Assembly: GCA_018221025.1 (NCBI GenBank) | Contig: JAAOXX010000007.1 | Location: 1-12,061, forward strand | Source: Candidatus Altarchaeota archaeon | GTDB lineage: Archaea; SpSt-1190 | Length of the DNA stretch: 12,061 nucleotides | Direction: 5' to 3' | Shown: piece after piece, positions 1 through 5,973 of the stretch | Numbering within the stretch: position 1 is the stretch's first letter | Layout of the letters: the number at the start of each line of letters is the position of its first letter | Program-made: the position numbers and the translations under genes | Notes under the pieces: model-generated | Seen by the model: only the letters and a program-made list of their open reading frames with translations | The model's database searches: none | What the model was told of the DNA's origin: nothing

Positions 1-7
1 GTTTAAG

Positions 8-89
8 CGCTAAGGAGGGGATTTGAACCCCTAATCCCAAAGGGACTAGATTTCGAATCTAGCGCATTACCGGATTCTGCCACCTTAGC
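8..89 (-). tRNA. tRNA-Ser(CGA)
   Basis: This class II tRNA reads UCG serine codons. Read on the minus strand, the acceptor GCTAAGG (89-83) pairs with CCTTAGC (15-9), followed by discriminator G at 8, as is usual for serine. The D arm is 80-64 with a GG in its loop. The anticodon stem CTAGA/TCTAG (62-58 and 50-46) encloses loop TTCGAAA with anticodon CGA at 55-53. A long variable arm (about 45-32) built on TCCC/GGGA marks the Ser/Leu class. The T arm is AGGGG-TTCAAAT-CCCCT. No intron is present and CCA is not encoded. The gene is divergent from the gene at 177. The upstream stretch at 104-119 is A/T-rich and may hold its TATA box, but no clean match is seen. Confidence 0.96.
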
Positions 90-150
90 AGAATGAAGTG
101 GCTAGTTTAGTTTTTAGTTATTTCTATGGTTGTTTTCAAATAGTTAGGAT

Positions 151-156
151 TTTAAA
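151..156 (+). promoter_or_regulatory. TATA box of the tandem VTC/CYTH gene
   Basis: TTTAAA begins exactly 26 nt before the ATG at 177, so transcription should start at or next to the start codon (leaderless mRNA). The same spacing is found upstream of the genes at 2605, 3279 and 5119. No Shine-Dalgarno sequence precedes the ATG. Confidence 0.65.
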
Positions 157-176
157 GTGGGAACAAACCAAGTCCT

Positions 177-1478
177 ATGGACGGACTTTCTATGGATCTC
201 CCTGAAAGAAGTGAACAAAGGTTTATTCTACCCATTGGTAGTTATGAACCTTTTGTTGAGAGTGTAGAAAGTTTCATGGAAAAAAAGATTTTTTCTGATG
301 CTGATATCGTTCAAACAATTTACATGAATACTGATGAGCATCTTTCCCCTTTTGGTACATCCCTTAAAGTGAGAAAATATTTACCCAAACAGACCGACAT
401 TCCAATTGTTGAAGGGGAACAACTTCTGGAGATTAAACGTACAGACTCTGGTAATAAAGCAAGTAAATCAAGAACCAAAGTTGATGGGATTGATGATGCT
501 GAAAAGCTACTCAACTCAACAAAATGTGATTATGGACCATATTTAGCAGTACAATATCAAAGAAAACACTATGTACCCACAGACGGCCAAGGATTGCGTG
601 TAACTATTGATAAGGATGTGAATTATTTCTTTTTGAATTCCTATGGTGAGTGGATTAAAATTGGTAATGAAGATGATTTTTTTAGAATTGAAGTAAAAAG
701 AAATAAACAAGATAATGAAATCGCACAAATGGTGGAAGATATTTTAATGACTGAAGGCGCAGTATCTACGATTTCCAAGAAATACATGTCATATAATTTA
801 TTGAGGCGCCATCGTACTGGAAGTATTACGAAGCCGCTTTACAAAGACCTTTCCGGTATCGAAATAGAGGCCAAACTCGATGTTACTGGCGATGTTAATG
901 ATGTATTTTCTGAAATTAGGCAGATGTTTAAGACTAAGATATTAGATTTTTACATTAGTCGTGGCTCCCCCCACATAATGGAATCTGGGAGTATCAATAC
1001 ATACTATCATGAAAATGGGAGTGATATGGTATTGAAAGCCGTGATGAAATGCGATGGTGCAAGGGTTGTTGAAAAGGGTTATTTGGAAGTCGTCAGAGAC
1101 TTGTATGATTTTGGATGTGTAACGAAACGGACTGAAACCAAAAAGGATTTCATTAATGTTTGGGACTTTCACCCAGATGAGGTTATTGGAAAACTTTTTA
1201 GAGGACGAAAAACTCGTTACCTTGAAAACTCCGAGACTGGTCGAATCTATCAGCTTTCCTTAGACCATTGCTGTGACTTAAATGGTGATGAAGTTATGCA
1301 TCAACTCGAAGTGGAATATGTTGGAACTGTTAAGTCAGGTGAATCCAGTGAATCTGATGTAATTGCCGACATTAGCAATATAGTCCAAATTTTGATTCAA
1401 AAAAACCTACCCATAGTGCCATCAACAAGGACTAAAGAGAGCTGGCTAAGGAGAAATATCAGATATCGTGAAAGATGA
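177..1478 (+). CDS. Tandem triphosphate-tunnel protein (VTC-like + CYTH-like domains)
   Basis: This 433-residue soluble protein appears to carry two triphosphate-tunnel (TTM/CYTH superfamily) folds. Residues 10-210 look like the VTC polyphosphate polymerase domain: EQRF at 13-16 opening the first strand, TIYMNT at 47-52, KVRKY at 64-68, LEIKR at 84-88, a basic KSR at 97-99, YQRKHY at 127-132, RVTID at 141-145, IEVK at 171-174 and a SKKY ending near 200-203. Residues 228-385 begin with an ExExK signature (E229, E231, K233), the hallmark of CYTH domains, and later show EVVR (304-307), TKR (316-318), a basic stretch 339-347 and LEVEYVG (377-383). Known activities of the fold are polyphosphate synthesis, triphosphatase and adenylate cyclase reactions; which applies here is not shown. 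There are no membrane segments or SPX domain. ATG 177 is preferred because of TATA spacing. It is convergent with the glycosyltransferase gene, 8 nt apart. Confidence 0.72.
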   Translation: MDGLSMDLPERSEQRFILPIGSYEPFVESVESFMEKKIFSDADIVQTIYMNTDEHLSPFGTSLKVRKYLPKQTDIPIVEGEQLLEIKRTDSGNKASKSRTKVDGIDDAEKLLNSTKCDYGPYLAVQYQRKHYVPTDGQGLRVTIDKDVNYFFLNSYGEWIKIGNEDDFFRIEVKRNKQDNEIAQMVEDILMTEGAVSTISKKYMSYNLLRRHRTGSITKPLYKDLSGIEIEAKLDVTGDVNDVFSEIRQMFKTKILDFYISRGSPHIMESGSINTYYHENGSDMVLKAVMKCDGARVVEKGYLEVVRDLYDFGCVTKRTETKKDFINVWDFHPDEVIGKLFRGRKTRYLENSETGRIYQLSLDHCCDLNGDEVMHQLEVEYVGTVKSGESSESDVIADISNIVQILIQKNLPIVPSTRTKESWLRRNIRYRER

Positions 1479-1486
1479 GATTTAAT

Positions 1487-2476
1487 TTACACCTTCCAAT
1501 CTTCAAGCTGCCCCTTTTTCACAAAGAAATAAAGCAACGAACCAACTGTTATGACTGATAAAACTGGTCCATATATGAACAAGTAACTCAGACCATCGAG
1601 AAACGTTATCCCCCAATTTAGAACCTTATTCATTAATAACATTAGACTTGAAGTCGTAAATGCGGTGATGGATAAAACGTACATTATTTTGAATTGAGAC
1701 ATTGCAAGTAATACAAAAACCAAAGACAAAATTGAAATAACGGGCAACGGGTAATAAGAGGTTGCTGCTGCAGTTGTACTCGGTAAACTCTTTAGTATTT
1801 CTTTTTTTGACGCCTTTATTGTGTGAGCTCCACCCATCCACCATCTTTTCCTCTGAGCTAACCACTCTTTAATTTTTTTTGGAGAGGCAGTAAATGCGAC
1901 AGCATCTTTGATATATGAGAATTTCAGTTTATGTTTTACTGCTTTGAATCCCAAGTCCAAATCTTCAACAACCACTTTACTGAATCTACCGAGTTTAATG
2001 AATGCTTCCCTGGGCATTACAATGAATGCACCACACACGGGCATTGTATTTTTCATCCAATTAGCAACAAAAAATGCAGTATTCATGAATAGGTATTCAA
2101 CATTGATTGAGCGCTCAAGACGGCTATTCCCTTCAATCATTAGTTTTCCTGTTGCAATTTCGAAACCAGTTTTCTTGTAGTTTTTCCAAATATTATTGAG
2201 AAAATCTTCGCTTTCTGGACGCGTGTCAGAATCTAAGAAAACAAAAAGTTCCCCTTTTGCAATTTCTGTTGCACCATTTACTGCATTGACCTTTCCTCGT
2301 CTTTCATTGCAACAATACAGAATCACACCAGTCTTCTTTAGAAACTTGATGTCGTCTTCACTTAATGAATCCCCTGCGACAATCACCTCGAAGTCCCCAT
2401 CAAACTTTAGTTTTTTTAGAGTTTCGGGTATTTTACTGAGTCCCTTATATGCGGGAATCAATACACTGATGTCCAC
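1487..2476 (-). CDS. Membrane-anchored family 2 glycosyltransferase
   Basis: This 329-residue enzyme probably transfers sugar from a nucleotide donor to a lipid or polysaccharide acceptor at the cytoplasmic membrane face. The GT-A fold starts with ISVLIPAYKG (3-12). The metal/nucleotide-binding DSD is at 82-84, the acceptor-side ED at 171-172 and the QRKRW motif at 208-212. That combination is typical of processive GT2 enzymes related to hyaluronan and cellulose synthases and of many cell-surface polysaccharide transferases. Three hydrophobic segments follow at about 243-260, 265-283 and 295-318. The start is a GTG; an ATG two bases upstream lies in another frame. A/T-rich TTTATTAA lies 21-28 nt upstream. 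It is divergent from the DUF4013-like gene. The product sugar cannot be deduced. Confidence 0.88.
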   Translation of the reverse strand: MDISVLIPAYKGLSKIPETLKKLKFDGDFEVIVAGDSLSEDDIKFLKKTGVILYCCNERRGKVNAVNGATEIAKGELFVFLDSDTRPESEDFLNNIWKNYKKTGFEIATGKLMIEGNSRLERSINVEYLFMNTAFFVANWMKNTMPVCGAFIVMPREAFIKLGRFSKVVVEDLDLGFKAVKHKLKFSYIKDAVAFTASPKKIKEWLAQRKRWWMGGAHTIKASKKEILKSLPSTTAAATSYYPLPVISILSLVFVLLAMSQFKIMYVLSITAFTTSSLMLLMNKVLNWGITFLDGLSYLFIYGPVLSVITVGSLLYFFVKKGQLEDWKV

Positions 2477-2496
2477 ATCCTTAGTTTATCGTACTG

Positions 2497-2504
2497 TTAA
2501 TAAA
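2497..2504 (-). promoter_or_regulatory. Probable TATA element of the glycosyltransferase gene
   Basis: On the minus strand TTTATTAA occupies 28 to 21 nt upstream of the GTG start at 2476. The register matches the other promoters of the window but the match to TTTAAA is imperfect. Confidence 0.4.
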
Positions 2505-2578
2505 ACCTTTATAGGCACTTGTCGATTTAAGGTATAAATTACTTCACGTTTTACTACAATTGCGTCAAGAGTTCCTTA

Positions 2579-2584
2579 TTTAAA
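2579..2584 (+). promoter_or_regulatory. TATA box of the DUF4013-like gene
   Basis: TTTAAA begins exactly 26 nt before the ATG at 2605, which predicts a leaderless transcript. It shares the 128-nt divergent intergenic region with the glycosyltransferase promoter. Confidence 0.65.
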
Positions 2585-2604
2585 ATATCGAAGATAATAC
2601 AGGC

Positions 2605-3252
2605 ATGGAAGTCACAGAAATTCTCAAAAAACCATTTTCAGATGCTGGCAAATTTGTAACTGGTGTTGTTTTAGGTGGAATTCCTATTCTTGACTTTTTT
2701 GTACTTGGATTTGGTCTTGAAAATGCAAAGAATCCAAAAGAACTTCCAAACTTTAACCCACAACAATTCTTCCTTGGGTTTAAGGCAAAGGTTGTTGGAT
2801 TTGTATATTCATTAATTCAGGTTTTATTCCTTGTTGCTTTTGTGGTTGCATTTGGTGGTGTTGATTTCTGGCAGACGGCCCTTAAAGAAATGGCTTCAGC
2901 CGCAACACTTGGACCCTTGATTATGACTACTTTTGGGGTGCCGGGATTCTCTGCATTTGTGTTGTTATCGCTCTTTGTAATTTACATAAGCACTTACGCA
3001 ATTCTCGAGGTTGCAAGAACTGGAGAAATTAAGTCAGCATTTCATATGAAGAAAATCTTAAAAGAATCATTTACACGTGAGTTTGCAAAGATATGGGCAT
3101 ATGCTTTCCTATTACAGTTCGTTGTAATTACTCTGCTTTCCATCGTTTTAATTCCCCTCTGGTGGGTTCCAGTATTGGGTGTCGGGATTGTAAACTATGT
3201 CTCAACCGTGGTTTTCTGGACTTTTCTCGGGTCCAGAATCTCTGTAAAATAA
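2605..3252 (+). CDS. DUF4013-like integral membrane protein
   Basis: This 215-residue protein has several hydrophobic segments (about 18-36, 60-85, 98-132, 162-185 and 187-212) and no signal peptide or catalytic motif that I recognise. The N-terminal layout, a cytoplasmic start, a first membrane segment, then GFGLENAKNPKELPNF (36-51) and a FFLGFKAKVV segment, resembles DUF4013 proteins. These are common in archaea and have no established function. The start is the ATG at 2605, fixed by the TATA spacing. The next gene's TATA box begins right at the stop codon, so the two genes sit close but are probably transcribed separately. The family assignment is from memory of its pattern and is moderate. 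Confidence 0.7.
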   Translation: MEVTEILKKPFSDAGKFVTGVVLGGIPILDFFVLGFGLENAKNPKELPNFNPQQFFLGFKAKVVGFVYSLIQVLFLVAFVVAFGGVDFWQTALKEMASAATLGPLIMTTFGVPGFSAFVLLSLFVIYISTYAILEVARTGEIKSAFHMKKILKESFTREFAKIWAYAFLLQFVVITLLSIVLIPLWWVPVLGVGIVNYVSTVVFWTFLGSRISVK

Positions 3253-3258
3253 TTTAAA
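3253..3258 (+). promoter_or_regulatory. TATA box of the DUF59 gene
   Basis: TTTAAA begins exactly 26 nt before the GTG at 3279 and starts directly after the upstream stop codon. It supports the GTG start and a leaderless mRNA. Confidence 0.65.
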
Positions 3259-3278
3259 CACCGTTTACTCGTAGTGAT

Positions 3279-3563
3279 GTGAGTAACCAACTAAGGGAAG
3301 CACTAAAGCAGATTAAAGACCCTGAAGTCGATATTAGTATTGTTGACTTGGGTTTAATCTACGACATTTCAATCAAGGAGAAAAAAGCAGAAATCCTCAT
3401 GACACTCACAACACCAATGTGCCCCGTCGGCGGATTCATTCTTTCCGAAGTTCAGCGTGTTGCAGAAGAACAAGGATACGAAACTCACATTGAATTAACT
3501 TTTGATCCTCCATGGAGTCCAGAAAAAATTTCCAAAGACTTCAGAAGAAAATTGGGAATCTAA
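3279..3563 (+). CDS. DUF59/MIP18-family iron-sulfur assembly factor
   Basis: This 94-residue cytoplasmic protein is a stand-alone DUF59 (MIP18/PaaD/SufT-type) domain. Family members help load Fe-S clusters onto target proteins. Visible family traits are IKDPEVDISIVDLGLIYDI (12-30), the strand EILMTLTTPMCPVGG (38-52) with the conserved Cys48 followed by Pro, and the closing LTFDPPWSPEKIS segment (73-85). The length is typical for a single domain and no partner ATPase (ApbC/Nbp35) is adjacent. The start codon is GTG, placed by TATA spacing. The target proteins cannot be inferred from the neighbours, and the exact subfamily is uncertain. Confidence 0.88.
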   Translation: MSNQLREALKQIKDPEVDISIVDLGLIYDISIKEKKAEILMTLTTPMCPVGGFILSEVQRVAEEQGYETHIELTFDPPWSPEKISKDFRRKLGI

Positions 3564-3632
3564 TTTTGATGTTCCCCTTTATTTTGGTCAAGGTTTTGGA
3601 GCCGAGCGTAGCGAGTGTGAGAAAAGCTTGAA

Positions 3633-3655
3633 TGGGCCCGCAGGGATTCGAACCC
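3633..3655 (-). pseudogene. Degenerate partial copy of the tRNA-Ile 3' end
   Basis: These 23 bases are identical to 3746-3768, which is the acceptor 3' strand, T loop and half the T stem of the adjacent tRNA-Ile. The offset is 113 bp, same orientation. The identity stops inside the T stem: the copy has TTGGG where the gene has CAGGG, leaving one mismatch and one G-T pair. No matching 5' acceptor or anticodon arm follows, so it cannot fold as a tRNA. Weaker similarity runs about 11 bases past the 3' end (AAAG.TT..A.T). It looks like a relic of a duplication or of integration at the tRNA 3' end. Confidence 0.8.
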
Positions 3656-3722
3656 AAGAAGGGGCTTCCAATCTCCTTCGTCGCTTGGCTTCGCGCCCCT
3701 TTCTAAACCCCCTGATTTTGAT

Positions 3723-3743
3723 AAAACTTTTTTAAAAAGTTTT
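3723..3743 (-). terminator. Inverted repeat with T run behind tRNA-Ile
   Basis: AAAACTTTTT (3723-3732) and AAAAAGTTTT (3734-3743) form a 10-bp inverted repeat with a 1-nt centre. It starts 2 nt beyond the 3' end of tRNA-Ile. Read on the minus strand it gives runs of T, which archaeal RNA polymerase uses for intrinsic termination. The very short loop makes the T run rather than the hairpin the likely signal. Confidence 0.5.
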
Positions 3744-3745
3744 AG

Positions 3746-3851
3746 TGGGCCCGCAGGGATTCGAACCCTGGGCCTCCGGCTTTCTTAGAGTATCCCTTTA
3801 CCGGAAGTGGTCTTATAAGACCGGCGCTCTGACCGACTGAGCTACGGGCCC
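3746..3851 (-). tRNA. tRNA-Ile(UAU) with a 32-nt intron
   Basis: The acceptor GGGCCCG (3851-3845) pairs with CGGGCCC (3753-3747) and the discriminator is A (3746). The D arm GCTC...GAGC is 3842-3826. Anticodon stem CCGGT/GCCGG is 3824-3820 with 3780-3776. T arm is CAGGG-TTCGAAT-CCCTG. The canonical archaeal intron site between nucleotides 37 and 38 gives anticodon TAT (3817-3815), which reads AUA. The intron is 3813-3782. It forms a proper bulge-helix-bulge: CTTA (32-35) pairs with TAAG (3787-3784), flanked by 3-nt bulges TA|A and AA|A. The acceptor and A73 agree with archaeal isoleucine tRNAs. No CCA is encoded. The 5' end overlaps the last 10 nt of the MFS gene on the same strand. Confidence 0.93.
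3782..3813 (-). other. tRNA-Ile intron (bulge-helix-bulge)
   Basis: This 32-nt intron interrupts the anticodon loop after nucleotide 37. Splice sites lie in two 3-nt bulges either side of the 4-bp CTTA/TAAG helix, the substrate form of the archaeal splicing endonuclease. The inner helix is weak (GA/TC next to the bulge, then CTT/AAG around a CCGGTA loop). The palindrome GGTCTTATAAGACC (3822-3809) spans the 5' splice site and could form a competing hairpin. Confidence 0.85.
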
Positions 3852-5014
3852 TCAATAACCCTATCCCCCGACTGTTTTAAAACCTTTTCTGAGATAAACA
3901 ATGGAATTGGAGCCAATAGGAACACGAGTGTACTGATTAAACCAGTTGCCATAATTCCAATACCATCAATTAAACCCCCGCTTAGAAAACTTCCAACAGT
4001 ATATGATGATGAACGCACAAATAAATTGAGACTTGTTAGTTTTTCACCGGAGCCCAAGTCGCGAATTCCATAATATGTTTTTAGGAATGACCATCCTATT
4101 CCGGCGAAGATGAAAAATGGGATTAGTAACCACTTATTTATTGGTGACATAATTATGAATAGAAATGCGGCGAGCCTTATGGGCCAACCAATTATTAGTG
4201 ACTGTTCTCCAACCATACCGGCTATTCTGAATGCTATAGTTCCAAAAACTCTGGATAAAATTGATAAGGCGTAAAACAGTGATGCGTTTCCAAACAACGT
4301 CTCAACAATTATTGGTAGCTGTGGGTATACCAATGCAAAAGACATTGAGAACATTCCAGACATGAAAAGATAAGGCATAATGCGTTTACTAAATCCGATG
4401 TCTTTTACTGAACCAATAAGTGATTTGAGTTCCATTCGTTTGTCGAGAAATCTCATTTCAACAAAACCCTTGTGTACAATTGGGACTAGTCCTTCCTCCC
4501 CCATCATTCCAGAAACTAAGAGGATTACAAACAATGACACAACTAACAATACAAATGGGAGTTGATTGATTGGAATAAAATATGAAGTAACCGCACCAAT
4601 GATTAATCCCGCCATCCTTCCTGCTGAATCACTCTCGTAAAACTTTGAAACGTTTTTTGAAAGATTTCCCCCCTCTTTTCTAACATCGTCGAGTAGAGAA
4701 AAGTATGCCGCACTTGGCAAGAGGGACATAATAATTACTGCAGGGATGAGTGTTGAGGGATTGTGAAGTAGGAGCGCCCCCATTATTATCCCGAGCAATC
4801 CAAGTGATATGACTCCAACTTTTTGAGATATCGCCGCGTATCTTGGCCAAAAATAATTAGCACAAAGACTTCCCAGCGATGAGATTGCTGCAATGATTCC
4901 TACTGCTTTTGCACCCCACCCCAAATTAATCGCAATAATTGCAGGTATGGGGGCATAAAACGACATTACTGCCTGATATAGGAATGCTGTTACTTGTCTT
5001 GTCGTTTGTATCAC
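3842..5014 (-). CDS. MFS-type membrane transporter
   Basis: This 390-residue polytopic protein has about twelve hydrophobic segments in two halves, separated by a hydrophilic stretch at about 173-207 rich in charged residues. That is the layout of the major facilitator superfamily. The first helix carries YAPIPAIIAINLGWGAKAVG (20-39) with the glycine-rich end typical of MFS helix 1 and 2, and SAGRMAGLIIG lies at about 130-140. The substrate is not recognisable. The start is a GTG (5014) with no alternative start before the in-frame stop at 5027-5029. CATAAA (25-20 nt upstream) or TATAAA (34-29 nt upstream) may be its TATA box. The last codons and stop lie inside the 5' end of tRNA-Ile, and the tRNA promoter lies within codons near the C terminus. 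Confidence 0.85.
   Translation of the reverse strand: MIQTTRQVTAFLYQAVMSFYAPIPAIIAINLGWGAKAVGIIAAISSLGSLCANYFWPRYAAISQKVGVISLGLLGIIMGALLLHNPSTLIPAVIIMSLLPSAAYFSLLDDVRKEGGNLSKNVSKFYESDSAGRMAGLIIGAVTSYFIPINQLPFVLLVVSLFVILLVSGMMGEEGLVPIVHKGFVEMRFLDKRMELKSLIGSVKDIGFSKRIMPYLFMSGMFSMSFALVYPQLPIIVETLFGNASLFYALSILSRVFGTIAFRIAGMVGEQSLIIGWPIRLAAFLFIIMSPINKWLLIPFFIFAGIGWSFLKTYYGIRDLGSGEKLTSLNLFVRSSSYTVGSFLSGGLIDGIGIMATGLISTLVFLLAPIPLFISEKVLKQSGDRVIEGP
3875..3882 (-). promoter_or_regulatory. Probable TATA box of tRNA-Ile inside the MFS gene
   Basis: TTTTAAAA spans 31 to 24 nt upstream of the tRNA 5' end on the minus strand and lies within the MFS reading frame. With the 26-nt TATA-to-start distance used elsewhere in the window, it predicts initiation about 4 nt before the tRNA, a normal leader for a tRNA gene. 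Confidence 0.5.
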
Positions 5015-5033
5015 CCGTAAAGCGAATTATGCA

Positions 5034-5048
5034 TTTATGGGATTTATA
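5034..5048 (-). promoter_or_regulatory. Candidate TATA elements of the MFS gene
   Basis: Two A/T elements are seen on the minus strand: CATAAA (5039-5034), in near-leaderless register with GTG 5014, and TATAAA (5048-5043), which would give an 8-nt leader. The sequence does not decide between them. Confidence 0.35.
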
Positions 5049-5092
5049 CTATATGGTGTCGGAGTCGAAGTTATGAAGTGACAAAAAACTTT

Positions 5093-5098
5093 TTTAAA
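5093..5098 (+). promoter_or_regulatory. TATA box of the winged-helix/S-layer-like gene
   Basis: TTTAAA begins exactly 26 nt before the ATG at 5119, preceded by an A-rich stretch that could serve as the TFB recognition element. This predicts a leaderless mRNA. Confidence 0.65.
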
Positions 5099-5118
5099 CC
5101 ACTCAAACTTAAATTTGG

Positions 5119-5973
5119 ATGGATGCAGTCGTAAAAAATTCAATGATGTATGGTGCAGTAGTTTCCAATGACCCACTTTTATTGAAGGCATTGGCTCACC
5201 CAATTCGTGAAAAAATTATGCAGATGACCTTGAAGACGCCAATGTATCCCGTTGAAATTGCAAGAAAATTGGGAATGATTGAGCAAAAAATATATTATCA
5301 TATTCAAATCTTAAAGAAAGCCAAAATTGTTAAGGAAGTTGAGGAGAGACAAATGCGTGGTGGCAAGGCGAAACTTATTACTCCGACTGCAACTGCCTTT
5401 GGTTACATTATGCCCCAAGCTAAGGGTGGCGAAGTCTTGACATACAGTGATTATCCTCCATTTGTTGTGGGTGGAGTAGTTGATGCTAAGATTGTTGTTG
5501 GTTCGCCAGACCCGCATGGACCAAATAGGGCACGGGCAAGAGATGGTCACTTAGCTGCAGAGCTTGCATCTTTCTTTGGTAGGATGGGAACAATTCCATG
5601 GCCATTTATTTTTACTGATATTGAACTGAAAGACATGTCTGGAAATATAATTATTTTGGGCGGTCCAGTCGTGAATATAGTTGCTTCAAAATTCAACAGC
5701 TTTATGCCGGTTCAATTCGTTGAGCGAGCAATTAAGAGTCCAAAAAAGGAATACACTGAAGACTGGTGCGGTTTTGTTGCGATGTCGGATAATCCCGAAG
5801 ACCCAGGAAAAAAAATAATTGAGATTGCTGGACGAACTGGTTCTGGAACACGGGCAGCAATTTTAGGACTAAGAAAATATTTCAAAGAAGTTGAAGAAAG
5901 AGGCTACATTGTTGTTCAGGGATTCGATGAAGATGGGGATGGGATTGTGGATTCTATCGACCTGCTCGAATAA
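5119..5973 (+). CDS. Winged-helix regulator fused to an S-layer-like domain, EF-hand-like tail
   Basis: Residues 17-95 form an ArsR-type winged helix: LKALAHPIREKIM (22-34), PVEIARKLGMIEQKIYYHIQ (44-63, the recognition helix) and a basic wing at 78-88. Residues 115-258 resemble the repeated domain of archaeal S-layer proteins: VDAKIVVGSPDPHGPNRARA (121-140), NIIILGGPVVNIVASKFN (176-193), GFVAMSDNPEDPGKKI (218-233) and IEIAGRTGSGTRAAI (234-248). The last residues 270-281 fit an EF-hand/dockerin-type calcium loop (D270, D272, D274, G275, V277, D278, D281). There is no signal peptide or membrane segment, so it should stay in the cytoplasm and bind DNA. A sensor role for the second domain is inference. 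The gene is divergent from the MFS gene and overlaps the tail of tag by 20 nt, tail to tail. Confidence 0.8.
   Translation: MDAVVKNSMMYGAVVSNDPLLLKALAHPIREKIMQMTLKTPMYPVEIARKLGMIEQKIYYHIQILKKAKIVKEVEERQMRGGKAKLITPTATAFGYIMPQAKGGEVLTYSDYPPFVVGGVVDAKIVVGSPDPHGPNRARARDGHLAAELASFFGRMGTIPWPFIFTDIELKDMSGNIIILGGPVVNIVASKFNSFMPVQFVERAIKSPKKEYTEDWCGFVAMSDNPEDPGKKIIEIAGRTGSGTRAAILGLRKYFKEVEERGYIVVQGFDEDGDGIVDSIDLLE

Noticed and set aside
3633..3720. The partial tRNA copy as a functional 3' half of a split (trans-spliced) tRNA.
   Set aside because: Its T stem has a mismatch and a G-T pair, and no anticodon-stem half or bulge-helix-bulge partner is visible beside it. A split half cannot be fully excluded without the genome, but decay is the simpler reading.
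3502..3735. A 77-codon plus-strand open frame running through the tRNA relic.
   Set aside because: It starts inside the DUF59 gene in another frame, translates the tRNA fragment and spacer, and has no family resemblance or promoter.
3746..3851. Reading this tRNA as elongator Met or Lys because of its acceptor sequence.
   Set aside because: The bulge-helix-bulge places the intron after nucleotide 37 and leaves UAU, not CAU or UUU/CUU; discriminator A and the GGGCCCG acceptor fit isoleucine.
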